Assembly: GCF_036826855.1 (NCBI RefSeq)
Contig: NZ_CP104578.1
Span: 1,984,001-2,048,000 of the forward strand
Length of the DNA: 64,000 bases
Direction of reading: 5' to 3'
From: Streptomyces sp. SJL17-4
GTDB taxonomy: Bacteria > Actinomycetota > Actinomycetes > Streptomycetales > Streptomycetaceae
Shown here piece after piece: positions 18,720 through 26,908 of the stretch (position 1 is the stretch's first letter; each line of letters opens with the position of its first letter). Made by a program: the position numbers and the translations under genes. The notes under the pieces were generated by a model that was not told the origin of the DNA, ran no database searches, and saw only the letters and a list, made by a program, of their open reading frames with translations.

Positions 18720-19870
18720 GGGGTCGGCTCCTCCTGGCGGGGGTGGGACCGTCGGTGGGACGCGTACAGCTCCTTGGCGATGATCGCGCGCTGGACCTCG
18801 GTCGCCCCCTCGTAGATACGGGGTGCCCGTACCTCGCGGTAGAGGTGTTCGAGGAGGTGGCCGCGTTGCAGGGCGCGGGCGCCGTGGAGTTGGACGGCGG
18901 AGTCGACGACGTACTGCGCGGTCTCGGTGGCGAGGAGTTTCGCCATGGCCGAGCGCCGGGGCACGTCCGGGTCTCCCTCGTCGTACGCGGTGGCCGCCGC
19001 GTACACGAGGAGGCGGGCGGCCTCGGTGCGGGTGGCCATCTCGGCGATCCGGTGCGCGACGGCCTGGAGGTCGGCGAGCTGTCCGCCGAAGGCGGGGCGG
19101 TCGGCGGTGTGGGCGAGGGCCGCGTCCAGGGCGGCCTGGGCCATGCCGACGGCGAAGGCCCCGACGCTCGGCCGGAAGAGGTTGAGGGTGTTCATGGCGA
19201 CCCGGAAGCCCTGGTCGGGTTCGCCGAGCAGGTCGTCGGGGCCGACGGGGACGCCGTCGAACGTGAGGGTGCCGAGGGCGTGCGGGGCGAGCATGTCGAG
19301 GGCCTCGCCGCCGAGTCCCGGCCGGTCGGCGGGGACGAGGAAGGCGGTGACGCCGCGGGCTCCGGCGTCCGGGGTGGTGCGGGCGAAGACGGTGGCGAAG
19401 TCTGCCTCGGGGGCGTTGGAGATCCAGCGCTTCTCACCGTGGAGGCGCCAGCCGCCGGCTCCGTCGGGGCGGGCCTCCAGGGCCAGCGCGGCGGCGTCGG
19501 ACCCGGCGCCCGGCTCGGAGAGCGCGAAGGCCGCGACGGCGCGGCCCGCGGTGGCCTCGGGGAGCCAGCGGGCGCGCTGGGCGGGGGTGCCGAAGGCGGC
19601 GACGGGGTGGGTGCCGAGGCCCTGGAGGGCGAGGGCGGTCTCGGCCTCGGTGCAGGTCCGGGCGAGGGATTCGCGCAGGAGGCAGAGTTCGAGGGCGCCC
19701 GCGTCGAAGAGCCGGGCGAGGAGGCCGAGCTCGCCGAGGGCGGCCACCAGGGGGCGGTTGACCCGGCCCGGTTCGCCCTTGTCGGCGAGGGGCTTCAGGC
19801 GTTCGGCGGCGAGGGTGCGGAGCTCCGCACACCAGGTGGTCTGTGCCGGATCGAGCGAGAATGCGGGCAT
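18716..19870 (-). CDS. acyl-CoA dehydrogenase
   Basis: A 384-aa flavoprotein. It has the FAD/substrate signature FALSEPGAGSDAAAL, the ISNAPEADFATVFART strand region, and the C-terminal GARALQRGHLLEHLYREVRAPRIYEGATEVQ that contains the catalytic Glu region (YEGATE). ATG 19870 is the first start preserving the family N-terminus (MPAFSLDPAQ). It is the first gene of a minus-strand unit with ridA. In the aminobenzoyl-CoA context it could oxidise the reduced ring or a beta-oxidation intermediate. It is divergent from the CoA-ligase gene across a 252-base spacer. Confidence 0.9.
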   Translation of the reverse strand: MPAFSLDPAQTTWCAELRTLAAERLKPLADKGEPGRVNRPLVAALGELGLLARLFDAGALELCLLRESLARTCTEAETALALQGLGTHPVAAFGTPAQRARWLPEATAGRAVAAFALSEPGAGSDAAALALEARPDGAGGWRLHGEKRWISNAPEADFATVFARTTPDAGARGVTAFLVPADRPGLGGEALDMLAPHALGTLTFDGVPVGPDDLLGEPDQGFRVAMNTLNLFRPSVGAFAVGMAQAALDAALAHTADRPAFGGQLADLQAVAHRIAEMATRTEAARLLVYAAATAYDEGDPDVPRRSAMAKLLATETAQYVVDSAVQLHGARALQRGHLLEHLYREVRAPRIYEGATEVQRAIIAKELYASHRRSHPRQEEPTP

Positions 19871-19891
19871 GTGGGCCCTCTCTGACGCCCT

Positions 19892-20030
19892 CTGGCGTCT
19901 TCGTCCCCGCACCGGGCGGCGTCCCTGTGCCGCCCGGCACGTGCGTGCCTGCGCCGTACGGCGTCGGCGTACCTGCGCCGCTGCCGCATGGCGTCCGCGC
20001 GCCGTCCGATGTCTTCGTCCGGGCGCCCGG
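19892..20030. repeat. degenerate GGCGTC-based repeats in the acd/CoA-ligase divergent spacer
   Basis: Five or six imperfect 20-30-bp units with the theme GGCGTCnnCGTnCCTGCGCCG. They look like decayed coding-type repeats but sit in intergenic DNA upstream of both genes. A short plus-strand frame across them (19843-20055) would give a Val-Pro-Ala-Pro repeat and has no ribosome site. Confidence 0.5.
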
Positions 20031-20051
20031 AAGCACCCTTGTCGCGAACCG

Positions 20052-20079
20052 TTGACTGCCGTCACCAACACGATACGCT
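20052..20079 (+). promoter_or_regulatory. promoter of the aryl-CoA ligase gene
   Basis: TTGACT (20052-20057) and TACGCT (20074-20079) with a 16-base spacer; the start codon is 44 bases further on. A good housekeeping-type promoter for Streptomyces. Confidence 0.6.
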
Positions 20080-20122
20080 CGTGGGGCGACCGGCGACCCC
20101 ACCACGACAGGGGGACGGACTC

Positions 20123-21745
20123 ATGGAGCTGACACCCTCGGCCCACCTCGACACCTTCGCCCGTGACCGGCTGCCTCCGCCGGATCGCTGGCCGCGTCTC
20201 CTCTTCGACCTCCCCGAGCTGGCGTACCCCGACCGGCTCAACTGCGGCGCCGAACTCCTCGACCGTACGGCGGAACGATTCGGCGCCGAACGGCCCGCCT
20301 TCCACGACGGCGACGGCGGTGTCTGGACCTACGGCGAGCTCCAGGACCGGGTCGACCGCATCGCCCATGTCCTCACCTCCGACCTGCGGGTCCGGCCCGG
20401 CAACCGGGTCCTCCTCCGCGGCCCCACCACCCCCTGGCTCGCCGCCTGCTGGCTCGCCGTGATGAAGGCCGGCGCGGTCGCCGTCACCGTCCTGGCCCAG
20501 CAGCGCGCCCCCGAACTGGCCACGATGGCCGACGCCGCCCGCTGTACCCACGCCCTCTGCGACACGAACAGCCTCGACGAGCTCCTCGCGGCCCGCATCC
20601 CGGGACTCCGCATCACCCCCTTCGGCGGGGAGGGCCCGGACGACCTGCTCGCCCTCGCGGCCCGCCGCCCCGGCCCGTACGCGGCGGTGGAGACGGCCGC
20701 CGACGACGTGGCCCTCATCGCCTTCACCTCCGGCACGACCGGGCGGCCCAAGGGCTGTGTCCACTTCCACCGGGACGTCCTGGCCGTCGCCGACACCTTC
20801 TCCGCGCACGTCCTGCGCCCGCTGCCCGACGACGTCTTCGCCGGTTCGCCGCCGCTCGCCTTCACGTTCGGCCTCGGCGGGCTCGTCGTCTTCCCCCTGC
20901 GGGCCGGGGCGAGCGCGGTCCTCCTCGAACAGGCCGGACCCAAGCAGCTGCTCGCCGCGATCGAGCGGCACCGGGTCTCGGTGCTCTTCACCGCCCCGAC
21001 GGCCTACCGGGTCATGCTCGACGAACTCGCCCAGGGCACGGCCCCCGATCTGAGCTCCCTGCGGCGCTGTGTCTCGGCCGGGGAGAACCTGCCGGAAGCG
21101 ACCTGGAAGGCCTGGTACGCGCGCACCGGCCTCCGTCTGATCAACGGCATCGGGGCCACCGAACTCCTGCACATCTTCATCTCCGCCGCCGACGGCGACA
21201 TCCGCCCCGGCACCACGGGCCGCCCCGTGCCCGGCTGGCAGGCCAGGATCGTCGACCACGAGGGCAAGGACGTCCCGGACGGCGAGGAGGGGCTGCTCGC
21301 GGTGCGCGGCCCGGTCGGCTGCCGCTATCTGGCCGATCCCCGCCAGGCGGAGTACGTACGGGAGGGCTGGAACGTCACGGGCGACACGTACGTCCGCGAG
21401 CCCGACGGCTACTTCCGCTACGTCTCACGCGCCGACGACATGATCATCTCGGCCGGGTACAACATCGCGGGACCCCAGGTCGAGGAGGTCCTCCTCGACC
21501 ACCCGGACGTGGTGGAGACGGCGGTCGTGGGCCGCGCCGACGAGCTGCGCGGGCAGGTCGTCGTCGCCTACACCGTGGTACGGGACGGGGTGCCGCGCGA
21601 CGCGGGCACCGCCGCCGCGCTGCGGGCCTTCGTCCGCGCCCGGCTCGCCCCGTACAAGTCGCCCCGCGAGATCGTCTTCCTGGACGCGCTGCCGCGCACC
21701 CCCACGGGAAAGCTCCAGCGCTTCCGGCTGCGCGAGCCGGCGTGA
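20123..21745 (+). CDS. aryl-CoA ligase, benzoate/2-aminobenzoate-CoA ligase family
   Basis: A 540-aa ANL-superfamily enzyme that would activate an aromatic acid with ATP and CoA. Motif A3 is AFTSGTTGRPKGCVHFHRD (about residues 203-221); A5 is INGIGATELLHIF; A8 is the YVSRADDMIISAGYNI hinge; the catalytic Lys is in TPTGKLQRF near the end. The N-terminus (ARDRLPPPDRWPRLLFDLPELAYPDRLN) is typical of benzoate- and 2-aminobenzoate-CoA ligases. ATG 20123 has AGGGGGA upstream. The neighbouring monooxygenase/reductase fusion and RidA make 2-aminobenzoate the best substrate guess, with salicylate or benzoate as alternatives. Confidence 0.88.
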   Translation: MELTPSAHLDTFARDRLPPPDRWPRLLFDLPELAYPDRLNCGAELLDRTAERFGAERPAFHDGDGGVWTYGELQDRVDRIAHVLTSDLRVRPGNRVLLRGPTTPWLAACWLAVMKAGAVAVTVLAQQRAPELATMADAARCTHALCDTNSLDELLAARIPGLRITPFGGEGPDDLLALAARRPGPYAAVETAADDVALIAFTSGTTGRPKGCVHFHRDVLAVADTFSAHVLRPLPDDVFAGSPPLAFTFGLGGLVVFPLRAGASAVLLEQAGPKQLLAAIERHRVSVLFTAPTAYRVMLDELAQGTAPDLSSLRRCVSAGENLPEATWKAWYARTGLRLINGIGATELLHIFISAADGDIRPGTTGRPVPGWQARIVDHEGKDVPDGEEGLLAVRGPVGCRYLADPRQAEYVREGWNVTGDTYVREPDGYFRYVSRADDMIISAGYNIAGPQVEEVLLDHPDVVETAVVGRADELRGQVVVAYTVVRDGVPRDAGTAAALRAFVRARLAPYKSPREIVFLDALPRTPTGKLQRFRLREPA

Positions 21746-21825
21746 CGGCCGACCCGCCCCGGCCGGCCCTCCCGGACTCCCCCGCCCGGCCCCGCCCGAC
21801 CCGGCCCGACCAGCGCACCACCCTC

Positions 21826-21837
21826 TAAAGTGATCAC
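21826..21837 (+). promoter_or_regulatory. -10 element and GTGATCAC palindrome, leaderless start of the PaaX gene
   Basis: TAAAGT (21826-21831) ends 6 bases before the GTG start, and there is no ribosome site, so the mRNA probably starts at the GTG. The palindrome GTGATCAC (21830-21837) overlaps the -10 and the start point and could be an autoregulatory site. Confidence 0.45.
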
Positions 21838-22773
21838 GTGGCCGAGCAGCACACCCCCCGATCCCTGATCGTCTCCCTCTACGGCGCGTACGGCCGTGCG
21901 CCCGACGGGGCGCCGATGCCGGTGGCCGCGCTCATCCGGCTGCTCGCCGTCCTCGGCGTGGACGCGCCCTCGGTGCGCTCCTCGGTGTCGCGGCTGAAGC
22001 GGCGGGGACTGCTGCTGCCGGGCCGGACGGCCGACGGGTCCGCCGGGTACGCCCTCTCGGACGACGCCCGCAGGCTGCTGGACGACGGCGACCGCCGGAT
22101 CTACGCCCGTACCGAACCCAAGCTCTCCGAGGGCTGGGTCCTGGCGGTCTTCTCTGTGCCCGAGGCCGAGCGGCACAAGCGGCACCTGCTGCGCTCCCGG
22201 CTCGCCCGTCTGGGCTTCGGCTCGGCGGCGCCCGGCGTCTGGATCGCACCCGCGCGGCTCTACGAGGAGACCCGGAACGCCCTGGAGCGCCTGGAGCTCT
22301 CCCCGTACGTGGACCTCTTCCGGGGCGACCACCTGGGGTACGCGGCGACGGCCGGGGCGGTGGCCCGCTGGTGGGACCTGCCGGCCATCGCCCGGCTCCA
22401 CGAGGAGTTCCTGGCGGCCCACGAACCGGTGCTGCGGGCCTGGCGGACGGCCATGGCGGGCGGGGAGGCGTCGGCGGGCGCGGAGGTTTTGTCGAGCGCG
22501 GAGACACCGGCGGGCGCGGAGGTCTTGTCGAGCGCGGAGACACCGGCGGGCGCCGAGAAGGCCTATCGGGACTACCTGCTCGCCCTGGACTCCTGGCGCC
22601 GTCTGCCGTACGCGGACCCGGTGCTCCCGGCCGAGCTGCTGCCCGACGACTGGCCGGGCCGACGCTCGGCGGAGGTCTTCGCGGCCCTGCACGAGCTGCT
22701 GCGGGACCGGGGCGCGGAGTTCGTCCGCCCGTACGTGTCCGGGGCCGGGGCAGGGTCCGGGTCCGGGGATTAG
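21838..22773 (+). CDS. PaaX-family transcriptional repressor
   Basis: A 311-aa regulator. It has an N-terminal winged helix (LIVSLYGAY...ALIRLLAVLGVDAPSVRSSVSRLKRRGLL), a central PaaX domain (GWVLAVFSVPEAERHKRHLLRSRLARLGFGSAAPGVWIAP) and the PaaX C-terminal domain (YRDYLLALDSWRRLPYADPVLPAELLPDDWPG). PaaX proteins sense aryl-CoA thioesters such as phenylacetyl-CoA, so this one probably senses the CoA thioester made by the ligase encoded upstream. Between the last two domains lies a repetitive insertion (AGAEVLSSAETP twice), which is absent from ordinary PaaX proteins and should be a flexible loop. Confidence 0.9.
   Translation: MAEQHTPRSLIVSLYGAYGRAPDGAPMPVAALIRLLAVLGVDAPSVRSSVSRLKRRGLLLPGRTADGSAGYALSDDARRLLDDGDRRIYARTEPKLSEGWVLAVFSVPEAERHKRHLLRSRLARLGFGSAAPGVWIAPARLYEETRNALERLELSPYVDLFRGDHLGYAATAGAVARWWDLPAIARLHEEFLAAHEPVLRAWRTAMAGGEASAGAEVLSSAETPAGAEVLSSAETPAGAEKAYRDYLLALDSWRRLPYADPVLPAELLPDDWPGRRSAEVFAALHELLRDRGAEFVRPYVSGAGAGSGSGD
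22474..22545 (+). repeat. two 36-bp in-frame repeats inside the PaaX gene
   Basis: Units 22474-22509 and 22510-22545 encode AGAEVLSSAETP twice, with a partial third copy after. They differ at one base, so the duplication is recent. Confidence 0.85.
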
Positions 22774-22964
22774 CCCTGGGGCCGGGTCCGTGCCGCCAGG
22801 GCCCGGAGCAGGCAGGCGTCGACGTAGACCTGGTCGTCGCTGCGGGCCAGTGCCGGCATCACCGAGCACCCGTACGCGAACCACACCCCCGCGACCGGTC
22901 CGGTCGCCACCGTCGCCGCGCCGAGGACCGCCCCGGCGCCCTTCCCACCCCGCTGCTCTGTCAT
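22770..22964 (-). pseudogene. truncated DUF1772-like (anthrone-oxygenase-like) membrane protein
   Basis: A 64-aa reading frame (ATG 22964, GGGGAC upstream). It resembles only the first helix and loop of DUF1772 proteins (GPVAGVWFAYGCSVMPALARSDDQVYVDA). The rest of the roughly 150-aa fold is missing, and the sequence runs into an unrelated tail, CLLRALAARTRPQG. I see no continuation in the other frames of this strand. It ends convergently with the PaaX gene, overlapping by 4 bases. It is either a gene remnant or a genuinely short one-helix protein; I favour a remnant. Confidence 0.5.
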
Positions 22965-23053
22965 GTCCCCACTCAAGAGCAGGGGGTGCGCCGTGGACCA
23001 TGCTCGCGCGTCGCCCCCGCATACACGGGCGTCCACGGGCCTCGGGGCGCGGC

Positions 23054-25312
23054 TCAGCCCCGGCGGCCGGTCGGAGGCGGCCGGTTGCCCGCGCGGTACG
23101 GGGCGGGCCAGGGGGCCGCCGGGCCCTCGTAGCCCTGTTCGGCGGCCGCGTGCAGGGTCCAGTTCGGGTCGTAGAGGTGCGGTCGGGCGAGTGCGCACAG
23201 GTCGGCGCGGCCGGCCAGGAGCAGGGAGTTGACGTCGTCCCACGAGGAGATCGCGCCGACCGCGATCACGGGGACGCCGGCGGCGTTGCGGATCCGGTCG
23301 GCGTACGGGGTCTGGTACGAGCGGCCGTAGGCGGGGGTCTCGTCGGGGACGACCTGGCCGGTGGAGACGTCGATCGCGTCCGCGCCGTGCTCCGCGAAGG
23401 CGGCGGCGATCGCGACCGCTTCCTCGTCGGTCGTCCCGCCCTCGGCCCAGTCGGTGGCCGAGACGCGGACGGTCATGGGGCGGTCCTCGGGCCACACCTC
23501 CCGTACGGCGTCGAAGACTTCGAGCGGGTAGCGGAGCCGGGCGGCCAGATCACCGCCGTAGCCGTCGGTGCGGTGGTTGGTGAGCGGGGAGAGGAAGCCG
23601 GAGAGCAGGTAGCCGTGGGCGCAGTGCAGTTCGAGGAGGTCGAAGCCGGCGTGCGCGGCGCGGCGGGCGGCGGCGGTGAACTCCTCGCGGACGGCGGTGA
23701 GTCCGGCGCGGTCCAGGGCACTCGGGGTCTGGTTGACGCCGGGCCGGTACGGGAGGGGCGAGGCGGCGACGAGCGGCCAGTTGCCGTCGGGCAGGGGCTG
23801 GTCGATGCCCTCCCACATGCGCCGGGTGGAGCCCTTGCGGCCGGAGTGGCCGAGCTGGACGCCGATCGCGGTGCCGGGTGCCCGGCTGTGGACGAAGGCC
23901 GTGATCCGGCTCCAGGCGGTGGCCTGTCGGTCGGTCCACAGACCGGTGCAGCCGGGGGTGATCCGGCCTTCCGGGCTCACGCAGACCATCTCGGTCATGA
24001 CGAGTCCGGGGCCGCCGAGGGCCCTCGCCCCCAGGTGGACGAGGTGGAAGTCGCCGGGGACGCCGTCCTCGGCGACGTACATGTCCATCGGGGAGACGAC
24101 GATCCGGTTGCGCAGGGTCAGTCCGCGGAGCCGGAAGGGCGTGAACATCGGCGGGGTGCCGGGCGGGCAGTCGAAGTCGCGTTCGACGGCGGTGGTGAAG
24201 GCCGGGTCGCGGAGCCGCAGGTTGGCGTGGGTGACGCGGCGGCTGCGGGTGAGCAGGTCGAAGGCGAACCGGCGGGGCGGCCGGTCGACGTGGCCCGCGA
24301 GCTCCTCGAACCACTGGAGGCTGGCGGTGGCCGCGCGCTGGGTGGACTCGACGACGGGACGGCGCTCGGCCTCGTAGGCGGCGAGGGCCTCGGCGGGGAC
24401 GGGGTGGTCGCGGAGGCTGTGGGCCAGGGCCAGGGCGTCCTCGACGGCCAGTTTGGTGCCGGAGCCGATGGAGAAGTGGGCGGTGTGGGCGGCGTCGCCG
24501 ATGAGCACGGTGTTGCCGTACGACCAGCGCTCGTTGACGACCGTACGGAAGGCGGTCCAGGCGGAGCGGTGGGAGCGCAGCTCCCGGCCGCCGAGCGCCT
24601 CGGCGAAGATCTTCGCGCAGCGGACGGTGGACTCCGCCTCGTCGAGCTCGTCGAACCCGGCGGCCCGCCAGACCTCCTCGCGCATCTCGACGATGGCGGT
24701 GGAGGCGCCGGCCTCGTAGGGATAGGCGTGCAGCTGCATCACGCCGTACTCGGTCTCGGCGGTCTCGAAGCGGAAGGCGTCGAAGGCGAAGTCCGCGGCG
24801 AGCCAGATGTAGCGGCAGCGGTGGGTGGTGATCCGGGGGCGGAAGTGGGCGGCGTGGGCCTCGCGGGTGCGGCTGTGGACACCGTCGGCGGCGACGACCA
24901 GGTCGTGGCCGGCGGCGAGGACGTCGGCGGGCGGGGCCTCGGTGCGGAAGCGGAGCCGTACGCCCAGGTCGGTGCAGCGGGCGTGCAGGATCTCCAGGAG
25001 CCGGCGGCGGCCGAGGGCGGCGAAGCCGTGGCCGGTGGAGGTGGTGCGGTGGCCCCGGTGGACGACGTCGACGTCGTCCCAGCGGACCATGTCGCGGCCG
25101 AGCGCCTCGTAGACGACGGGATCGGCGTCCCGGATGCCGCCGAGGGTCTCGTCGGAGAGGACGACGCCGAAGCCGAAGGTGTCGGAGGGGGCGTTCCGCT
25201 CCCAGACGGTGACGTCCCGGGCGGGGTCGAGCCGCTTGAGGAGTGCGGCGGCGTAGAGCCCACCGGGCCCACCGCCGACGACGGCGATACGGGTGAGGGC
25301 GGGGGGTGGCAT
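23054..25312 (-). CDS. bifunctional FAD monooxygenase/old-yellow-enzyme: 2-aminobenzoyl-CoA monooxygenase/reductase or salicylyl-CoA 5-hydroxylase type
   Basis: A 752-aa fusion. Residues 1-375 are a group-A flavin monooxygenase: GGGPGGLYAA near residue 13 binds the FAD ADP moiety, and LIGDAAHTAHFSIGSGTKLA is the second FAD motif near 300. Residues about 388-752 are an old-yellow-enzyme barrel (MFTPFRLRGLTLRNRIVVSPM; HCAHGYLLSGFLSPLTNHR; VSTGQ). This architecture is known from 2-aminobenzoyl-CoA monooxygenase/reductase of Azoarcus evansii and from salicylyl-CoA 5-hydroxylase SdgC. In the first, one half hydroxylates and the other reduces the ring. ATG 25312 lies 2 bases after the hydratase stop. 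RidA and acyl-CoA dehydrogenase genes nearby favour the aminobenzoyl-CoA reaction. Confidence 0.9.
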   Translation of the reverse strand: MPPPALTRIAVVGGGPGGLYAAALLKRLDPARDVTVWERNAPSDTFGFGVVLSDETLGGIRDADPVVYEALGRDMVRWDDVDVVHRGHRTTSTGHGFAALGRRRLLEILHARCTDLGVRLRFRTEAPPADVLAAGHDLVVAADGVHSRTREAHAAHFRPRITTHRCRYIWLAADFAFDAFRFETAETEYGVMQLHAYPYEAGASTAIVEMREEVWRAAGFDELDEAESTVRCAKIFAEALGGRELRSHRSAWTAFRTVVNERWSYGNTVLIGDAAHTAHFSIGSGTKLAVEDALALAHSLRDHPVPAEALAAYEAERRPVVESTQRAATASLQWFEELAGHVDRPPRRFAFDLLTRSRRVTHANLRLRDPAFTTAVERDFDCPPGTPPMFTPFRLRGLTLRNRIVVSPMDMYVAEDGVPGDFHLVHLGARALGGPGLVMTEMVCVSPEGRITPGCTGLWTDRQATAWSRITAFVHSRAPGTAIGVQLGHSGRKGSTRRMWEGIDQPLPDGNWPLVAASPLPYRPGVNQTPSALDRAGLTAVREEFTAAARRAAHAGFDLLELHCAHGYLLSGFLSPLTNHRTDGYGGDLAARLRYPLEVFDAVREVWPEDRPMTVRVSATDWAEGGTTDEEAVAIAAAFAEHGADAIDVSTGQVVPDETPAYGRSYQTPYADRIRNAAGVPVIAVGAISSWDDVNSLLLAGRADLCALARPHLYDPNWTLHAAAEQGYEGPAAPWPAPYRAGNRPPPTGRRG

Positions 25313-25314
25313 CG

Positions 25315-26142
25315 TCAGTGCCCTCGCCATTTCGGGGGGCGTTTTTCCGTGAAGGCGGCGTGGAATTCGGCGTAGTCCTCGCCGTTCATCAGGAGGGCCT
25401 GGGTGGCCGCGTCCAGTTCGATCGAGGCGGCGAGTGGCATGTCGAGCTCGGCGGTGAGCAGCGCCTTGGTCTGGGCGAGGGCCAGCGCCGGGCCGTCGGC
25501 GAGGTGGCGGGCGAGCTCCGCGGCCCGCTCCCCCGCCCCGCCCTCCTCGGTGAGCTCGGAGAGGAGGCCGATGCGCTCGGCCTCGGGGGCCAGGACGGGC
25601 TCGCCCAGCATGAGGAGCCGGGTGGCGTGGCCGAGGCCGACGACCCGGGGCAGCAGATACGCCGCGCCCATGTCGCCGCCGGAGAGTCCGACCCGGGTGA
25701 AGAGGAAGGCGAAGCGGGTGGTGGGGTCGGCGATCCGGAAGTCGGCGGCGAGGGCGAGGACGGCCCCGGCGCCCGCCGCGACGCCGTGGAGGGCTGCGAC
25801 GACCGGGAAGGGGCACTCGCGCAGGGCCCTGACGACCTGCCCGGTCATCCGGTTGAAGTCGAGGAGCTGGGCGGTGTCGAGCGCGAGCGTGGCGCCGATG
25901 ATCTCGTCGACGTCGCCGCCGGAGCAGAAGCCGCGGCCCTCGCCGTCGAGGACGAGCGCGCGGACGGACCGCTCGCGGGAGAGCTCGGCGAGGAGGTCAC
26001 GCAGGTCGGCGTAGGCGCCGAAGGTGAGGGCGTTGAGTTTCGCGGGGCGCGCGAGCGTCACGGTGGCGACGCCCCGGTCGATGTCGAGGCGCAGGTGCTG
26101 CCAGCGTGCCGTGCGGGGCGTGGAGCCGATAAAGGGGCTCAT
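25315..26142 (-). CDS. enoyl-CoA hydratase/isomerase
   Basis: A 275-aa crotonase-fold enzyme. It has the first oxyanion region LNALTFGAY, second oxyanion region GVAAGAGAVLALAADFRIAD, and FTRVGLSGGDMGAAYLLPRVVG; the second catalytic Glu of hydratases is replaced here by Gly/Asp (SGGD), so isomerase, lyase or hydrolase chemistry is possible. GGAAGGAGG precedes ATG 26142. It is first in a minus-strand operon with the monooxygenase/reductase fusion and should act on the ring-reduced or ring-opened CoA ester. Confidence 0.9.
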   Translation of the reverse strand: MSPFIGSTPRTARWQHLRLDIDRGVATVTLARPAKLNALTFGAYADLRDLLAELSRERSVRALVLDGEGRGFCSGGDVDEIIGATLALDTAQLLDFNRMTGQVVRALRECPFPVVAALHGVAAGAGAVLALAADFRIADPTTRFAFLFTRVGLSGGDMGAAYLLPRVVGLGHATRLLMLGEPVLAPEAERIGLLSELTEEGGAGERAAELARHLADGPALALAQTKALLTAELDMPLAASIELDAATQALLMNGEDYAEFHAAFTEKRPPKWRGH

Positions 26143-26185
26143 CCGGAACGGCCTCCTTCCTCCGTTCGGAGGGTATCACTCTCCT

Positions 26186-26199
26186 GTGACCATCGTCAC
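26186..26199 (-). promoter_or_regulatory. GTGAC-N4-GTCAC inverted repeat over the hydratase-operon promoter
   Basis: Five-base perfect arms with a CATC centre. On the minus strand TACCCT (26175-26170) could be the -10 and the repeat would cover the -35. A reasonable operator for PaaX or another repressor. Confidence 0.4.
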
Positions 26200-26389
26200 G
26201 AGTGCGCGATAAAGGAGGGATGAAGGCGCGCCACCCAAAGCCCCCGGCCACACATGACCGAAGGCCCTGGCGATCAGGGAGGGGCGCCTCTGGAAAAAGA
26301 ATTTGCACCTCGTAAGGTTGAAACCAGGACGTCTCGGGATGCCTCCACCCCACTCGCCCACCCCCCCACTCGGTGAAGGGAGCCTGCCC

Positions 26390-26908
26390 ATGCCCGAAGC
26401 CAGCGGACCGACCGAAGCCACCGGACCGGCCACCGGACCGACCGAGGCCCGCGGCCCCACCGGACCCGCCGCCTCCTGGCGCATCCGGCTGCCCCACACG
26501 ACCGCCGCCGTGCCGATCGCCCGCGCCCTGATCCGTACCGCCCTCACCGACCTCGCCCCCGCGACCGCCGGCCGCCCCGACAGCGACACGGCGGAGCTGC
26601 TCACCGCCGAGCTCGTCGCCAACGCCGTCGAGCACACCGCCGGCCTCGGTCCCATCGAGCTGGTCGTCGAGCTGCTCGCCACTCCCGGCGGCTGTCAGAT
26701 CGAGGTCCACGACTCCGAACCCGCCCGTCCGGGCGAGCTCGTCTGCCCCGAGCCGGGCGAGGTGGACCCCTGGCAGGAGCACGGCCGGGGCCTGCTCCTC
26801 ATCCGGGCCCTCAGCAGCGACTGCGGACACCGCCCCACCGCGCAGGGCAAGGCGGTCTGGTTCACGCTGCCGGGGATACCGGCGCAGCGTCCTCGCTCGG
26901 AGCCGTGA
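26390..26908 (+). CDS. anti-sigma-factor-like ATP-binding protein (RsbW-type HATPase)
   Basis: A 172-aa GHKL-fold protein. It has an N-box (ELLTAELVANAVEHT) and a G2-like loop (EHGRGLLLIRALS), while the usual DxGxG G1 box is reduced to VHDSEP. Many such proteins in Streptomyces act in partner-switching or as anti-sigma factors. The first 40 residues are a Thr/Pro/Gly-rich disordered tail with GPTEA repeats. ATG 26390 follows GAAGGGAG. It ends convergently with the permease gene, overlapping by 47 bases, so transcripts collide. The partner is unknown. Confidence 0.8.
   Translation: MPEASGPTEATGPATGPTEARGPTGPAASWRIRLPHTTAAVPIARALIRTALTDLAPATAGRPDSDTAELLTAELVANAVEHTAGLGPIELVVELLATPGGCQIEVHDSEPARPGELVCPEPGEVDPWQEHGRGLLLIRALSSDCGHRPTAQGKAVWFTLPGIPAQRPRSEP

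Larger units (their letters stand above)
18644..18735 (-). repeat. four 23-bp tandem repeats forming a chain of coupled start/stop signals
   Basis: Units are 18644-18666, 18667-18689, 18690-18712 and 18713-18735. Each minus-strand unit holds a ribosome site (AAGGAG or AGGAGG), a short spacer and a start codon followed by AGCC. The period of 23 is 24 minus 1, so each ATG opens an 8-codon frame that ends in a TGA overlapping the next start. Confidence 0.9.

Noticed and set aside
19843..20055. A 70-codon plus-strand frame with Val-Pro-Ala-Pro repeats
   Set aside because: No ribosome site, repetitive content, and position in a divergent promoter region.
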